Assembly: GCF_025028335.1 (NCBI RefSeq)
Contig: NZ_JAFEUW010000001.1
Span: forward strand, 1-64,000
DNA from: Brachybacterium sillae
GTDB lineage: Bacteria > Actinomycetota > Actinomycetes > Actinomycetales > Dermabacteraceae
Length of the DNA stretch: 64,000 nucleotides
Direction of reading: 5' to 3'
The notes beneath the pieces are model-generated. The model saw nothing but the letters and a program-made list of their open reading frames with translations, ran no database searches and was not told the origin of the DNA. Numbering within the stretch: the stretch's first letter is position 1; each line of letters begins with the position of its first letter. Shown piece by piece: positions 1-8,693 of this stretch. A program made the translations under genes and the position numbers.

Positions 1-258
1 ATGAGCACTCCCGATCGCCCGACCCTGCACCCGGCGACCGTCCCGGCCCTGCTCGGGTTCCTGATCCTCGGGTTCGTGCTCGGGTACGGCCTGGGCCCGT
101 GGGGTGTGATCGGGGTTCTGCTGCTCGGGGTGCTCGGCGCGGTCGTCGCGGCGCAGCGCCCTGACCTGCGCGAGCCCGTCCTCGCGGCGGGGCTCGGGCT
201 GCTGCTGGGGTTCGGCGGGGTGATGATCCTCGCTGCGCTGTACTACGTGGCGGGCTGA
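1..258 (+). CDS. Small two-helix membrane protein (possibly 5'-truncated)
   Basis: I do not recognise the family. The 85-residue product begins MSTPDRPTLHP and consists mostly of two hydrophobic stretches, about residues 14-50 and 60-83, joined by a short charged loop (AAQRPDLREP). It is therefore a small integral membrane protein with probable two-to-three-helix topology. The reading frame opens on the first base of the window, so the ribosome binding site cannot be seen and an upstream extension cannot be excluded. It lies 126 bp upstream of erpA on the same strand. Codon use is normal for the window. Confidence 0.55.
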   Translation: MSTPDRPTLHPATVPALLGFLILGFVLGYGLGPWGVIGVLLLGVLGAVVAAQRPDLREPVLAAGLGLLLGFGGVMILAALYYVAG

Positions 259-384
259 CCCGCGGTGGCCGGACCCATCTGGTCGGTCCCAGCATGACCA
301 CGCTCCCACCCATTCCCGGACTCCGGCGAGTACATTGGACAGCACATCCGCTGCGATGCGTATCCGATGTCGACAGGAGGACCC

Positions 385-744
385 ATGACCAGCACCGCCC
401 CCGCCGAGCAGACGGCGGCCCACGGCGTCACGCTCACCCCGGTCGCGGTCGAGAAGGTCGCCTCCCTGCTGCAGCAGGAGGGCCGCGACGACCTGCGTCT
501 GCGCCTTGCCGTGCAGCCCGGGGGCTGCTCGGGGCTGATCTACCAGCTCTACTTCGACGAGCGCCTCATGGAGGACGACCTGACCGTCGACTTCAGTGGT
601 GTCGAGGTGGTCGTCGACAAGATGAGCGCCCCCTACCTCTCGGGAGCCACCATCGACTTCTCCGACACCATCGAGAAGCAGGGCTTCACCATCGACAACC
701 CGAACGCCCAGTCGTCCTGCGCCTGCGGCGACTCCTTCAGCTGA
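385..744 (+). CDS. erpA: Iron-sulfur cluster insertion protein, HesB/IscA (ErpA) family
   Basis: A-type carrier that delivers [Fe-S] clusters to apoproteins in the cytoplasm. The 119-residue product has the three conserved cysteines: C48 in PGGCSG, and C112 and C114 in the C-terminal SCACGDSFS. Length and layout fit the family. I chose the ATG at 385 over the in-frame ATG at 367 because AGGAGG at 375-380 precedes it at a spacing of 4. In M. tuberculosis the orthologue (Rv2204c) also sits close to ctaC. Likely clients in this window are the Rieske protein QcrA and aconitase, which is inference. A strong terminator follows, so it is transcribed separately from ctaC. Confidence 0.93.
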   Translation: MTSTAPAEQTAAHGVTLTPVAVEKVASLLQQEGRDDLRLRLAVQPGGCSGLIYQLYFDERLMEDDLTVDFSGVEVVVDKMSAPYLSGATIDFSDTIEKQGFTIDNPNAQSSCACGDSFS

Positions 745-824
745 GCGTCCGTCGAGCCGGTCACCCGCGGCCGTCAGACGATGCCGCCGCGGGATGCTCG
801 CCGGCCCCGGCCGACCGGTTCGTC

Positions 825-863
825 CGACGGGCCCGCCCCGATGATCCGGGGGCGGGCCCGTCG
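825..863 (+). terminator. Intrinsic-type hairpin after erpA
   Basis: A perfect 15-bp stem (825-839 with 849-863) closes a 9-nt loop about 80 bp after the erpA stop. No T-run follows, as is usual for GC-rich actinobacteria. It separates erpA from the cta operon. Confidence 0.75.
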
Positions 864-944
864 TGCGTCCGCGCACGCCGCCGCCCCCCGGACGGTGGCG
901 CCGACACCCCGGTCGCGACGTGCGGGAGGGCCCGGGGGACCGCG

Positions 945-950
945 TATGAT
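945..950 (+). promoter_or_regulatory. Candidate -10 element for the ctaC-ctaD-ctaF operon
   Basis: TATGAT lies in otherwise GC-rich sequence. No convincing -35 is visible at 17 nt. A start site near 957 would give a leader of about 140 nt before the ctaC GTG at 1097. Confidence 0.45.
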
Positions 951-956
951 GACGGC

Positions 957-1096
957 GCGACACCTCGCCTGTGTGCGCCCCTGTCCGGCGCGCTGTGGTG
1001 AGCAGGCGCCCCCGGTCTGACCGGGGATCCCGAGTCCCCCGCGGCGCAGGGGAGCATCCGCTCCCCGCCGCAGAAGCAGAGCGGAAGGTCATCCTC
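957..1096 (+). promoter_or_regulatory. Structured 5' leader of ctaC
   Basis: The 745-1096 gap holds the erpA terminator, the TATGAT element and this leader. Two perfect hairpins are visible: CCCCGGT/ACCGGGG (1010-1016 with 1020-1026), and GGGGAGC/GCTCCCC (1049-1055 with 1060-1066) extended by GCGGC/GCCGC (1041-1045 with 1067-1071). GGGGA at 1023-1027 could pair instead with TCCCC at 1035-1039, which would exclude the first hairpin. The ctaC ribosome binding site (GGAAGG, 1083-1088) is just downstream. It matches no riboswitch family that I recognise. Confidence 0.4.
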
Positions 1097-2008
1097 GTGA
1101 TCCTCAACTCCTCGACCCGCTCCGGGCGCCCCCTGCGCCGGATGAGCGCCCTCGCCGTGGGTGTGCTCGTCCTGGCCGGGTGCACCGCCGAGCAGAAGCG
1201 CGGCTTCCTCCCCGGATACGAGGGTGAGCAGGTCACGAACCACACCGAGCGGATCACGAACCTGTGGAACGGCTCGTGGATCACCCTGATGCTGGTCGGT
1301 CTGCTGGTGTGGGGTCTTGCGATCTGGTGCGCCATCGCGTACCGCCGCCGCAAGGGGGACACCGGCTACCCGGTGCAGCTGCGCTACCACGTGCCGCTCG
1401 AAATGATCTTCACCCTCCTGCCGGTGATCATGATCATGAGCCTCTTCTACTTCACGCAGCGCGACGTGAACGTCATCGAGGCCCACTCGGGGGAGCCGGA
1501 CCTGACGGTGAACGTCGTCGCCAAGCAGTGGAGCTGGGACTTCAACTACGTCGAGCCGAACGTCCACGAGCCGGCCGGCATCCAGTCGTTCAACACCGGT
1601 GTGCCCGGGGCGGCCGAGCAGCTGCCCACGCTGTACCTGCCGGTGAACCAGACCGTCGAGTTCCGCCTCGACTCTCGCGACGTCATCCACTCCTTCTGGG
1701 TCGTGGACTTCCTGTACAAGAAGGACATGTTCCCGGGCCACACCAACTCCTTCGAGGTGACGCCCACCCGTGAGGGCACCTACCGGGGCAAGTGCGCCGA
1801 GCTGTGCGGCGAGTACCACTCCGACATGCTCTTCAACGTCGAGGTCGTCTCCCAGGAGGAGTTCGATCAGCACATGCAGGAGCTCGAGCAGCAGGGCAAC
1901 ACCGGCCAGCTCGGCGTCGATCTGAACCGCAACCAGGAGGACTGGCAGATGCGCGAGCTCGATGACCAGGTCAAGGGCCGCACCGATTCCGCGGAGGGAC
2001 AGCAGTGA
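1097..2008 (+). CDS. ctaC: Cytochrome c oxidase subunit II
   Basis: Subunit II of the aa3 oxidase, which receives electrons at its CuA centre. The 303-residue product starts at GTG 1097, with GGAAGG 8 nt upstream. This start gives a lipoprotein signal peptide with lipobox LAGC (lipidated C29). Two membrane helices follow at about 60-82 and 100-120. The periplasmic cupredoxin domain carries the CuA ligands: H198 (VIHSF), C233 and C237 (CAELCGEYH), H241 and M244. A charged tail of about 50 residues extends beyond the domain. It overlaps ctaD by 4 nt, so the two are translationally coupled. The M. tuberculosis counterpart is Rv2200c. Confidence 0.96.
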   Translation: MILNSSTRSGRPLRRMSALAVGVLVLAGCTAEQKRGFLPGYEGEQVTNHTERITNLWNGSWITLMLVGLLVWGLAIWCAIAYRRRKGDTGYPVQLRYHVPLEMIFTLLPVIMIMSLFYFTQRDVNVIEAHSGEPDLTVNVVAKQWSWDFNYVEPNVHEPAGIQSFNTGVPGAAEQLPTLYLPVNQTVEFRLDSRDVIHSFWVVDFLYKKDMFPGHTNSFEVTPTREGTYRGKCAELCGEYHSDMLFNVEVVSQEEFDQHMQELEQQGNTGQLGVDLNRNQEDWQMRELDDQVKGRTDSAEGQQ

Positions 2009-3711
2009 CCACGTACGCCACCAGTCCGACGGCCACCCGGCAGAGTTTCCAGAAGACTCGGCCGACCAGCCTCGGCAAGCAGTTCTTCCGGGTGATCACC
2101 TCCACCGATCACAAGGTGATCGGCATCCTCTACATGGTGATGGCCTTCGTCTTCTTCTGCATCGGCGGCGTCATGGCGCTGATGATCCGTGCGGAGCTGT
2201 GGGAGCCCGGCCTGCAGGTCGTGGTCTCCAAGGACCAGTACAACCAGCTGTTCACCATGCACGGCACGATCATGCTGCTGATGTTCGGCACGCCGCTGTT
2301 CAACGGTTTCGCGAACTACCTGGTGCCGTTGCAGATCGGCGCGGTCGACATGGCCTTCCCGCGGCTGAACATGTTCGCGTTCTGGATCACCCTGTTCGGC
2401 TCCCTGATCGCGGTGGCCGGCTTCCTCACCCCGCAGGGTGCGGCCTCCTTCGGCTGGTTCGCCTACGCGCCGCTGTCGAACACCACGTTCAGCCCCGGCC
2501 TCGGTGGTGATCTGTGGGTCTTCGGGCTCGGGTTGTCGGGCTTCGGCACGATCCTCGGCTCGGTCAACTTCATCACCACGATCATCTGCATGCGCATGCC
2601 CGGCATGACGATGTTCCGCATGCCGGTGTTCACCTGGAACATCCTCATCACCGCCGTGCTGGTGCTGATGGCGTTCCCCCCGCTGGCCGCCGCGCTCTTC
2701 GCCCTCGGCGCCGACCGCCGTTTCGACGCCCAGATCTTCAACCCGGAGAACGGTGGTGCGGTGCTGTGGCAGCACCTGTTCTGGTTCTTCGGCCACCCCG
2801 AGGTGTACGTGCTCGCGCTGCCGTTCTTCGGCATCGCCTCTGAGATCATCCCGGCCTTCAGCCGCAAGCCGATCTTCGGATACAAGACCCTGATCTACGC
2901 GACCATCACCATCGCTGCGCTGTCGGTGACCGTGTGGGCGCACCACATGTACACCACCGGTGCGATCATGCTGAACTTCTTCAGCTTCATGACGATGCTG
3001 ATCGCAGTCCCGACCGGCGTGAAGTTCTTCAACTGGATCGGCACCATGTGGCGCGGTTCGGTGACGTTCGAGACGCCGTTGCTGTACACCCTCGGCTTCC
3101 TCACCACCTTCCTCTTCGGCGGTCTGACCGGCGTCATCCTCTCCTCGCCGGTGCTGGACTTCCACCTCTCCGACACCTACTTCGTGGTGGCCCACTTCCA
3201 CTACGTCATCTTCGGCACCATCGCCTTCGAGATGTTCGCCGGGTTCTTCTTCTGGTGGCCGAAGATGTTCGGTTACAAGCTGGATGAGCGTCTGGGCAAG
3301 ATCCAGTTCTGGCTGCTGTTGATCGGTTTCCACACCACCTTCCTGATCCAGCACTGGCTGGGCGTGATGGGTGCGCCGCGCCGCTACGTCGGCTACCTGG
3401 CGGAGGACAACTTCGACTGGATGAACCAGGTCTCCACTGTGGGTGCCTTCATCCTGGCGCTGTCCACCCTGCCGTTCTTCCTCAACGTGTTCCTCAGCCA
3501 CACCCGCGCCGAGCGGGTCACGGTCGATGACCCGTGGGGTTACGGCGCCTCCCTGGAGTGGGCGACCTCCTGCCCGCCGCCGCGCCACAACTTCCACTCC
3601 CTGCCGCGCGTGCGTTCCGAGCGCCCCGCCTTCGACCTCCATCACCCCGAGGTGGCCGCCGTGGACCACGTCCTCGACGCGGAGCCCGTGAAGAACGAGA
3701 CGAGCAACTGA
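2005..3711 (+). CDS. ctaD: Cytochrome c oxidase subunit I
   Basis: Catalytic subunit of the aa3 oxidase, carrying heme a and the heme a3-CuB site where O2 is reduced and protons are pumped. The 568 residues match the usual length and twelve-helix family. Visible landmarks are a heme ligand near H86 (TMHGTIM), FGHPEVYV around 262 with the CuB histidine cross-linked to tyrosine, HHMYTTGA around 313, and VAHFHYVI around 397-399 carrying the remaining heme a3 and heme a ligands. GTG 2005 overlaps the ctaC stop by 4 nt and has GGAGGG at 1993-1998. ctaF follows after 3 bp. Confidence 0.97.
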   Translation: MTTYATSPTATRQSFQKTRPTSLGKQFFRVITSTDHKVIGILYMVMAFVFFCIGGVMALMIRAELWEPGLQVVVSKDQYNQLFTMHGTIMLLMFGTPLFNGFANYLVPLQIGAVDMAFPRLNMFAFWITLFGSLIAVAGFLTPQGAASFGWFAYAPLSNTTFSPGLGGDLWVFGLGLSGFGTILGSVNFITTIICMRMPGMTMFRMPVFTWNILITAVLVLMAFPPLAAALFALGADRRFDAQIFNPENGGAVLWQHLFWFFGHPEVYVLALPFFGIASEIIPAFSRKPIFGYKTLIYATITIAALSVTVWAHHMYTTGAIMLNFFSFMTMLIAVPTGVKFFNWIGTMWRGSVTFETPLLYTLGFLTTFLFGGLTGVILSSPVLDFHLSDTYFVVAHFHYVIFGTIAFEMFAGFFFWWPKMFGYKLDERLGKIQFWLLLIGFHTTFLIQHWLGVMGAPRRYVGYLAEDNFDWMNQVSTVGAFILALSTLPFFLNVFLSHTRAERVTVDDPWGYGASLEWATSCPPPRHNFHSLPRVRSERPAFDLHHPEVAAVDHVLDAEPVKNETSN

Positions 3712-3714
3712 CCC

Positions 3715-4131
3715 ATGAAGACCTTCGCGCGCATCTTCCTGATCCTCTCGCTGTTCTTCCTCATGTTGGGCACCATCTACGGTGTCCTGTCGTGGGCGGT
3801 CGCGCCGCACGGCATCGAGCCCGTCGGCACCCCGGCGATCCTCGCCCTCGGCGTGATGGCCGCGATGATCGCCGCCGTGGCGGGCCTGACCGCCAAGCGC
3901 TTCGGCGATCGTCCGGAGGAGGACCTCGAGGCCGAGCCGTCCGACGAGGCCGGCTTCCAGGGAGTGTTCTCCCCGTACAGCTGGTGGCCGTTCTGGACCG
4001 CCATCGGTGCCTCCCTGGCCTTCCTCGGTGTCGCCGCCGGTTGGTGGATCACCGTCCTCGGCCTGGTTCCCGCTCTGATCGGTCTCATCGGCTGGGTCTC
4101 GGAGTACTCCCGCGGGTACCACGAGCACTGA
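3715..4131 (+). CDS. ctaF: Cytochrome c oxidase subunit IV, actinobacterial type
   Basis: Small accessory subunit of the actinobacterial aa3 oxidase (138 residues), needed for the integrity of the bc1-aa3 supercomplex rather than catalysis. Four hydrophobic segments are visible, at about 5-28, 36-58, 83-103 and 107-130, with an acidic linker (EEDLEAEPSDEAG) in the middle. It starts 3 bp after ctaD and ends the operon before a strong terminator. Length and placement fit the CtaF family (M. tuberculosis Rv2199c). Confidence 0.92.
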   Translation: MKTFARIFLILSLFFLMLGTIYGVLSWAVAPHGIEPVGTPAILALGVMAAMIAAVAGLTAKRFGDRPEEDLEAEPSDEAGFQGVFSPYSWWPFWTAIGASLAFLGVAAGWWITVLGLVPALIGLIGWVSEYSRGYHEH

Positions 4132-4198
4132 TCCCCACCCCGAGCATGGGGTGAGGCACTGACCGCGTCCGGCGGACGCTTCACCTCGGGCCCCGGCG

Positions 4199-4228
4199 AG
4201 AGCCCCTCCCGATCACGGGAGGGGCTCT
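4199..4228 (+). terminator. Terminator of the ctaCDF operon
   Basis: A perfect 13-bp stem (4199-4211 with 4216-4228) with loop ATCA lies 68 bp after the ctaF stop. Confidence 0.85.
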
Positions 4229-4576
4229 TGCCGTCTGGGGAGCGCTGCGGTCTGCGGTGTGTCCCCTCGGTGTCGGAGTCCACGGGAAGAACCCGTCGAT
4301 CGCCGTGGACACGGAGGTGTAGCAGCCCCTGCGGCCTTGGCACCGTGTCGATGCTCGCCCGAGGTCGCGGTCGCGACCCCGGGCCCACCAGCCGCGGACG
4401 CCGTGCTGAGGTGTGAGCTCGGGGATTATCCTGCGGCCGGACCGCGTCCATGTCCGGCGCCGACACCCCACATGGCGCAGCAGAGTTCGTCGTCTCCCGC
4501 GCGTCAGTCGGCACATGGGCCAGCCGCTGGCGCAGAGCTTCGGCCCGGCAACCGCTGGATCCGCAGGGCCACCATC
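4229..4576. other. Intergenic stretch without a supportable gene
   Basis: About 350 bp between the ctaCDF terminator and the promoter of the next gene. Open frames exist on both strands, but none has a ribosome binding site or family resemblance. No tRNA-like or repeated structure was noticed. Confidence 0.5.
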
Positions 4577-4604
4577 TAGTCTGGCCCCAGCAACGGACGG
4601 GAGG
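4577..4604 (+). promoter_or_regulatory. Candidate -10 and ribosome binding site for the 4610 gene
   Basis: TAGTCT at 4577-4582 fits a TANNNT -10 element. GGGAGG at 4599-4604 is a strong ribosome binding site 5 nt before ATG 4610. Together they support the gene being real. Confidence 0.5.
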
Positions 4605-4609
4605 ACCCC

Positions 4610-4993
4610 ATGATCAACCGCGGTACCCGCTGGCAGGACGAGGGTGATCGACGACTGTTCGGCGTGTTCCCCTCCGAGGAGGCGCGCCGCACCGCCCTCG
4701 CCTGGGCCCGTGACATCCTCACCGAGAGGCGCGTGGATCCCCGAACCCGTCCCGTCCAAGCCATCCGCGAGCTGCGGCGGCGTGAGCCCCTGCTCGATCT
4801 GATCGCGGCCCGCCGCCTCGTCGAGCTGGTGGCTGAGGACGCGGGGACGGACGCTGGGGAATGGTCTGCAGCCACCGCGGTCGGTGGGCAGGACGAACCT
4901 TCGCCGGGCCATGATCCCGCCCGCGCAGTGCGGAGCCGGGAACGACGCCGCCGCGTGCGCGACATCGTGCGGCGCAACGGCCTCCTGCGCTGA
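4610..4993 (+). CDS. Hypothetical soluble protein
   Basis: I do not recognise this 127-residue protein. It has no membrane segment or signal peptide. Residues 1-85 are predicted mostly helical and charged, with a repeated arginine-rich pattern (ARRTALAWARDIL, RELRRREPLLDLIAARRL). A Gly/Pro/Asp-rich linker follows, then a very basic tail (SRERRRRVRDIVRR) that could bind nucleic acid, which is only a suggestion. A good ribosome binding site and a -10-like element support it. It stands alone between two respiratory operons and converges on the exporter gene at 5034. Confidence 0.6.
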   Translation: MINRGTRWQDEGDRRLFGVFPSEEARRTALAWARDILTERRVDPRTRPVQAIRELRRREPLLDLIAARRLVELVAEDAGTDAGEWSAATAVGGQDEPSPGHDPARAVRSRERRRRVRDIVRRNGLLR

Positions 4994-5033
4994 TGACGAG
5001 CGCCGGCTCGAGCGCTCACCCGGCAGCCCCCGG

Positions 5034-5792
5034 TCAGCTGCCGAGCGTGAGGAGCATCTTCGCGGCCGCGACGATGAGCACGGCCGCCAGCAGGCGATAG
5101 ATCGTCCGTCGGTCGGTGGCCCGCGAACCGATACGGGAACCGATCAGCCCGCCGAGTACCGCCGCCGGGACCCACCACACGAGTGCGCCCCACGGCACGT
5201 CGTGCAGGGCAGACAGCTGACCCGCGAGACCCGCGACGGAGTTCACGAGGATGAACGCCGCAGCGACGCCGGAGATGGTCTTCACCGGCGCCCATCCGCG
5301 GAAGAGAAGGACCGGGCTGAGGAAGATCCCACCGCCGACACCGGTCACCCCGGCGAGGAGACCGATGAGCGCCCCCGCGGGCAGGGCGATCGCGAGCGGT
5401 GGGCGGCGATCAGCGTCAGTGACCTCCGGGACGGGCGGCCGCCGACGCACGAGCTGTACAGCGGAGAACAACAGTACCGCTGCCAACAGGGGTTTATGGA
5501 TGATGCCGGGGACGTGGAGGGTGCCGCCGACATAGGCGAGGGGGATCGCGGTGACGGCGAAGGGCCAGAACACCCTCCAGGAGAAGTTCCCGTGACGGGC
5601 GAAGGTCACCAGTGCGATCGAGGCCACCACGATGTTCAGTACCAGTGCTGAGGGGCGCATGACCGTCGCGGGGAGCGCGAACAGAGCCATGATCGCCAGG
5701 TACCCGGATCCGCCGCCGTGGCCCACGGAGGAGTACAGGGCCGCAGAGGCGCCGATCAGGACGGCGATCGTGAGGATGATCGGAACGGTCAC
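5034..5792 (-). CDS. TSUP family (TauE/SafE) membrane exporter
   Basis: Eight-helix membrane protein of the sulfite exporter TauE/SafE family. Members move small sulfur-containing anions or organic acids, and the substrate here is unknown. The 252-residue product shows the two-fold internal repeat of the family: SSVGHGGGSGYLA near residues 21-33, and GVTGVGGGIFLSPVLL near 148-163. The second half of each repeat holds further helices. The start is GTG 5792, with AAGGA a few bases upstream. It lies downstream of the qcrB terminator on the same strand and is probably transcribed separately. Confidence 0.88.
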   Translation of the reverse strand: MTVPIILTIAVLIGASAALYSSVGHGGGSGYLAIMALFALPATVMRPSALVLNIVVASIALVTFARHGNFSWRVFWPFAVTAIPLAYVGGTLHVPGIIHKPLLAAVLLFSAVQLVRRRPPVPEVTDADRRPPLAIALPAGALIGLLAGVTGVGGGIFLSPVLLFRGWAPVKTISGVAAAFILVNSVAGLAGQLSALHDVPWGALVWWVPAAVLGGLIGSRIGSRATDRRTIYRLLAAVLIVAAAKMLLTLGS

Positions 5793-5835
5793 GGAGGTCC
5801 TTCACAGTGGGACGTGGGGGAGGGGGAATGGGGAA

Positions 5836-5868
5836 GGAGCCCCGGACCGTCATGTGGTCCGGGGCCCC
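5836..5868 (-). terminator. Terminator of the ctaE-qcrCAB operon
   Basis: A perfect 10-bp stem (5839-5848 with 5856-5865) with a 7-nt loop, plus two outer G-C pairs across a mismatch. It sits about 45 bp beyond the qcrB stop. Confidence 0.8.
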
Positions 5869-5911
5869 TCGGTGCGACAGCCCTGCCCGCCGGTGCGGGC
5901 GGGAGTCGGTG

Positions 5912-7606
5912 TCAGTGGCGTCCCGCGGTGTGCAGCTCGCGAGCCTCGCCGCGAGCCAGCATCTCGTCGATGCGGTGACGCTCGTGGGCGGCATGCTCCT
6001 GGGCCTCACGCAGCTCAGCCGGAGTGATCGGCTCGATGCGGTCCTTGAAGAAGAAGGACGACATCTTCGCCCGCAGCGAGGAGACCCCGTTGCCGGCGGC
6101 CAGCGGCCGGTGATCGTCGCGGCTGACCAGGGTCCAGCGGTCGTACTCGTTGAGCGGCTCGTGCACCTCGAGCATCTCGCCATCGGGCATCCGCACGACC
6201 TTCGAGGTCTCGACGCCGTGCAGCACCAGATCGCGCTTGTGACGCTGGATCGACAGACAGATGCGCTTCGTGATGAAGAAGACCAGCACCGGAACCACGA
6301 AGAAGCTGATCCGGTAGATCCAGGTGAGGTCGTTGATCGACAGGTTCAGTGCGATCGCGACGAGGTCGTTGGTGGCCGCGAGGCACAGGATCAGGTACTG
6401 GGAGATCCACGCGACGCCGAAGGCGGTGCGCACCGGCGTGTTGTAGGGGAGGTCCAGAACGTGATGCTCGCGGTCGTCACCGGTCACCCAGGCCTCGAGG
6501 AACGGCCACAGCGCCAGGGCACCCAGGAAGACTCCGTAGTACATGAGCGGGATCAGCATGTTCAGCGAGATCACGTACCCGAAGATCGTGAACTCCCAGC
6601 CCGGGATGAGGCGCAGGCCGCCATCGGTGAAGAGCATGTACCAGTCGGGCTGCGAACCGGCCGACACCGGGGAGGGGTCGTACGGGCCGTAAATCCACAC
6701 CGGGTTGATCGCTGTGGTGGCGGAGATCAGCGTGATGATGCCGAAGACCAGGAAGAAGAAGCCACCGGCCTTCGCGGTGTACACCGGGAACAGCGGGAAG
6801 CCGACCACGTTCCGGTCGGTGCGACCCGGACCCGGGTAGTGCGTGTGCTTGTGCGCCACCAGCATCGTCAGGTGCAGGGCGATCAGGCCCAGGATCAGCG
6901 CCGGGATGATCAGGATGTGGATCGTGAACAGGCGCGGGATGATGTCGGTGCCGGGGAACTCGCCTCCGAAGAGGAAGAACGAGAGGTAGGTGCCCACCAG
7001 CGGGATCGACTTCATGAGGCCGTCGGCGATGCGCAGACCGTTGCCGGAGAGCACGTCATCCGGGAGGGAGTACCCGGAGAAGCCGGCCACCATGCCGAGG
7101 ATCATCAGGGCGAAGCCGACGAGCCAGTTCAGCTCTCGCGGCTTGCGGAACGCACCGGTGAAGAACACGCGGAACATGTGCACGAAGATCGACACCATGA
7201 AGACCAGCGCCGCCCAGTGGTGCATCTGGCGGAACAGCAGACCGCCCTTCACCTCGAACGATAGGTCGAGGGTGGAGGCGTAGGCCCGCGACATGTGCAC
7301 GCCGTGCATCGGCTCGTACATCCCGGCGTACTCCACCTCGTCCATGGAGGGGACGAAGAACATCGTCAGGAACGCGCCAGAGATCAGCAGGATCACGAAG
7401 CTGTACAGCGCGACCTCGCCGAACATGAAGGACCAGTGGTCCGGGAAGATCTTCCGCGCGAAGTGGCGCACCAGACTTGCGCCGCCGACACGGGAGTCCA
7501 GCCAGTCCCCGCCGACGGTCCCGAGACGGACGGCGCGGCTGCCCGTGGGGCGCTGCGCCACCGCGTCGGTGGTGGCGGGCCGGGTGGTGGAGGAGTGGGT
7601 CGTCAT
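5912..7606 (-). CDS. qcrB: Cytochrome bc1 complex cytochrome b subunit
   Basis: Membrane core of the menaquinol:cytochrome c reductase, binding hemes bL and bH and both quinone sites. The 564 residues are longer than mitochondrial cytochrome b because of the C-terminal extension typical of actinobacteria. Visible features are the heme-binding helix region with SIFVHMFRVFF, the segment GYSLPDDVLSGNGL, and SQPDWYMLFTDG, where PDWY replaces the classic PEWY of the Qo site as is common in this phylum. It begins 7 bp after qcrA ends and is the last gene of the operon. Confidence 0.96.
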   Translation of the reverse strand: MTTHSSTTRPATTDAVAQRPTGSRAVRLGTVGGDWLDSRVGGASLVRHFARKIFPDHWSFMFGEVALYSFVILLISGAFLTMFFVPSMDEVEYAGMYEPMHGVHMSRAYASTLDLSFEVKGGLLFRQMHHWAALVFMVSIFVHMFRVFFTGAFRKPRELNWLVGFALMILGMVAGFSGYSLPDDVLSGNGLRIADGLMKSIPLVGTYLSFFLFGGEFPGTDIIPRLFTIHILIIPALILGLIALHLTMLVAHKHTHYPGPGRTDRNVVGFPLFPVYTAKAGGFFFLVFGIITLISATTAINPVWIYGPYDPSPVSAGSQPDWYMLFTDGGLRLIPGWEFTIFGYVISLNMLIPLMYYGVFLGALALWPFLEAWVTGDDREHHVLDLPYNTPVRTAFGVAWISQYLILCLAATNDLVAIALNLSINDLTWIYRISFFVVPVLVFFITKRICLSIQRHKRDLVLHGVETSKVVRMPDGEMLEVHEPLNEYDRWTLVSRDDHRPLAAGNGVSSLRAKMSSFFFKDRIEPITPAELREAQEHAAHERHRIDEMLARGEARELHTAGRH

Positions 7607-7613
7607 GCGCGGA

Positions 7614-8693
7614 TCACTTCTCCTTGTGGATGTCCCAGAAGCTGGGACCGATCGGGGAGAGGAAGTCGCCGCGGGCCACCAGGTAGCCCTCGTCGTCGAC
7701 CTCGATGGGCAGCTGCGGGAGCGGGCGGTGCGCCGGGCCGAAGATCACCTTCGCGCCGTCGGTGACGTCGAAGGTCGACTGGTGGCACGGGCACAGCAAG
7801 TGGTGGGTCTGCTGCTCGTACAGGGCCACCGGGCAGCCCACGTGGGTGCAGATTTTCGAGAAGGCCAGGATGCCCTCGTACCCGTTGTCGAGACTCTCGG
7901 CGTTCTTCCCGAGCTTCGGGTCGATGCGCACGATCACCGCGGCCGCCTTGGCGCGCTCCTCGAGGTAGTGCTCCGTCTCCGGGGTGAGGTCCTCCGGCAT
8001 GACGTGGAAGATCGAGTTCATGGCCACATCCGCCGCGCGGATCGGGGTGCCGTCCACGTCACGCGCCAGGCGCATGCCCTGCTTCCAGAAGGTGTGGTGG
8101 AGCTTGTTCCCCGGCAGCGGGCCGAGCGTCGACAGCGGGGCGAGCACGGCCACCGGCAAGGCGGCCAGGGCCGCGATCATCGAGCCGACGATCAGCGGGC
8201 GACGCCCGATGCCGGACTCCTTCAGCCCATCGGTGATGATCCGACCGGCGGCGCGCTTGCCCTCCTCATCGGACTCGAGGGAGTGGCGCTCCTCGACCAT
8301 CTCCTCGTCGGGCATGAGGGTCTTGGCCCAGTGCACGGCGGCCGCACCGATGAAGAACACGGAGATCGCCAGGCCCAGACCCGTGAACAGGTTGGACCAC
8401 TTCACGGCCGCCAGAGTGCCGGAGGGCGCGAACAGGTTGCGGCCCAGGGGCGTGACGAGGAAGTACGAGGCGATGAACAGGATCGTGCCCAGCAGGGAGA
8501 GCAGGAACATCGCGGCGACGATCCGCTCGGCGCGCTTGGCGGCACGCGGGTCGTGATCGGCCTGACGGTGCTCGTGCGGGGGCAGACCTGGGTTGGGGAA
8601 GCCACCGCCCTCGGGCGCCTGGATGGTGCTCACACCGCGGCGCGGGGCGCTGCCGTCCAGGTTGCGGTGGTGCTGCTGACGCTGAGTGCTCAC
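7614..8693 (-). CDS. qcrA: Cytochrome bc1 complex Rieske iron-sulfur subunit
   Basis: Rieske protein carrying electrons from quinol to cytochrome c. The 359-residue product has the actinobacterial form: a long cytoplasmic N-terminus, three membrane helices (about residues 60-80, 95-115 and 165-190), and a C-terminal Rieske fold. The [2Fe-2S] ligands are in CTHVGC and CPCHQS. I chose GTG 8693, which overlaps the qcrC stop by 4 nt. A longer open frame upstream lies entirely within qcrC. Confidence 0.95.
   Translation of the reverse strand: MSTQRQQHHRNLDGSAPRRGVSTIQAPEGGGFPNPGLPPHEHRQADHDPRAAKRAERIVAAMFLLSLLGTILFIASYFLVTPLGRNLFAPSGTLAAVKWSNLFTGLGLAISVFFIGAAAVHWAKTLMPDEEMVEERHSLESDEEGKRAAGRIITDGLKESGIGRRPLIVGSMIAALAALPVAVLAPLSTLGPLPGNKLHHTFWKQGMRLARDVDGTPIRAADVAMNSIFHVMPEDLTPETEHYLEERAKAAAVIVRIDPKLGKNAESLDNGYEGILAFSKICTHVGCPVALYEQQTHHLLCPCHQSTFDVTDGAKVIFGPAHRPLPQLPIEVDDEGYLVARGDFLSPIGPSFWDIHKEK

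Noticed and set aside
949-1020. A 23-codon Cys-containing reading frame (MTARHLACVRPCPARCGE) in the ctaC leader region, as a possible regulatory upstream ORF.
   Set aside because: The likely -10 (945-950) overlaps its ATG, so it would not be on the transcript, and it has no ribosome binding site.
1867-4128. A 753-codon minus-strand open frame opposite ctaC, ctaD and ctaF.
   Set aside because: It is an antisense shadow. The plus strand encodes all oxidase signature motifs.
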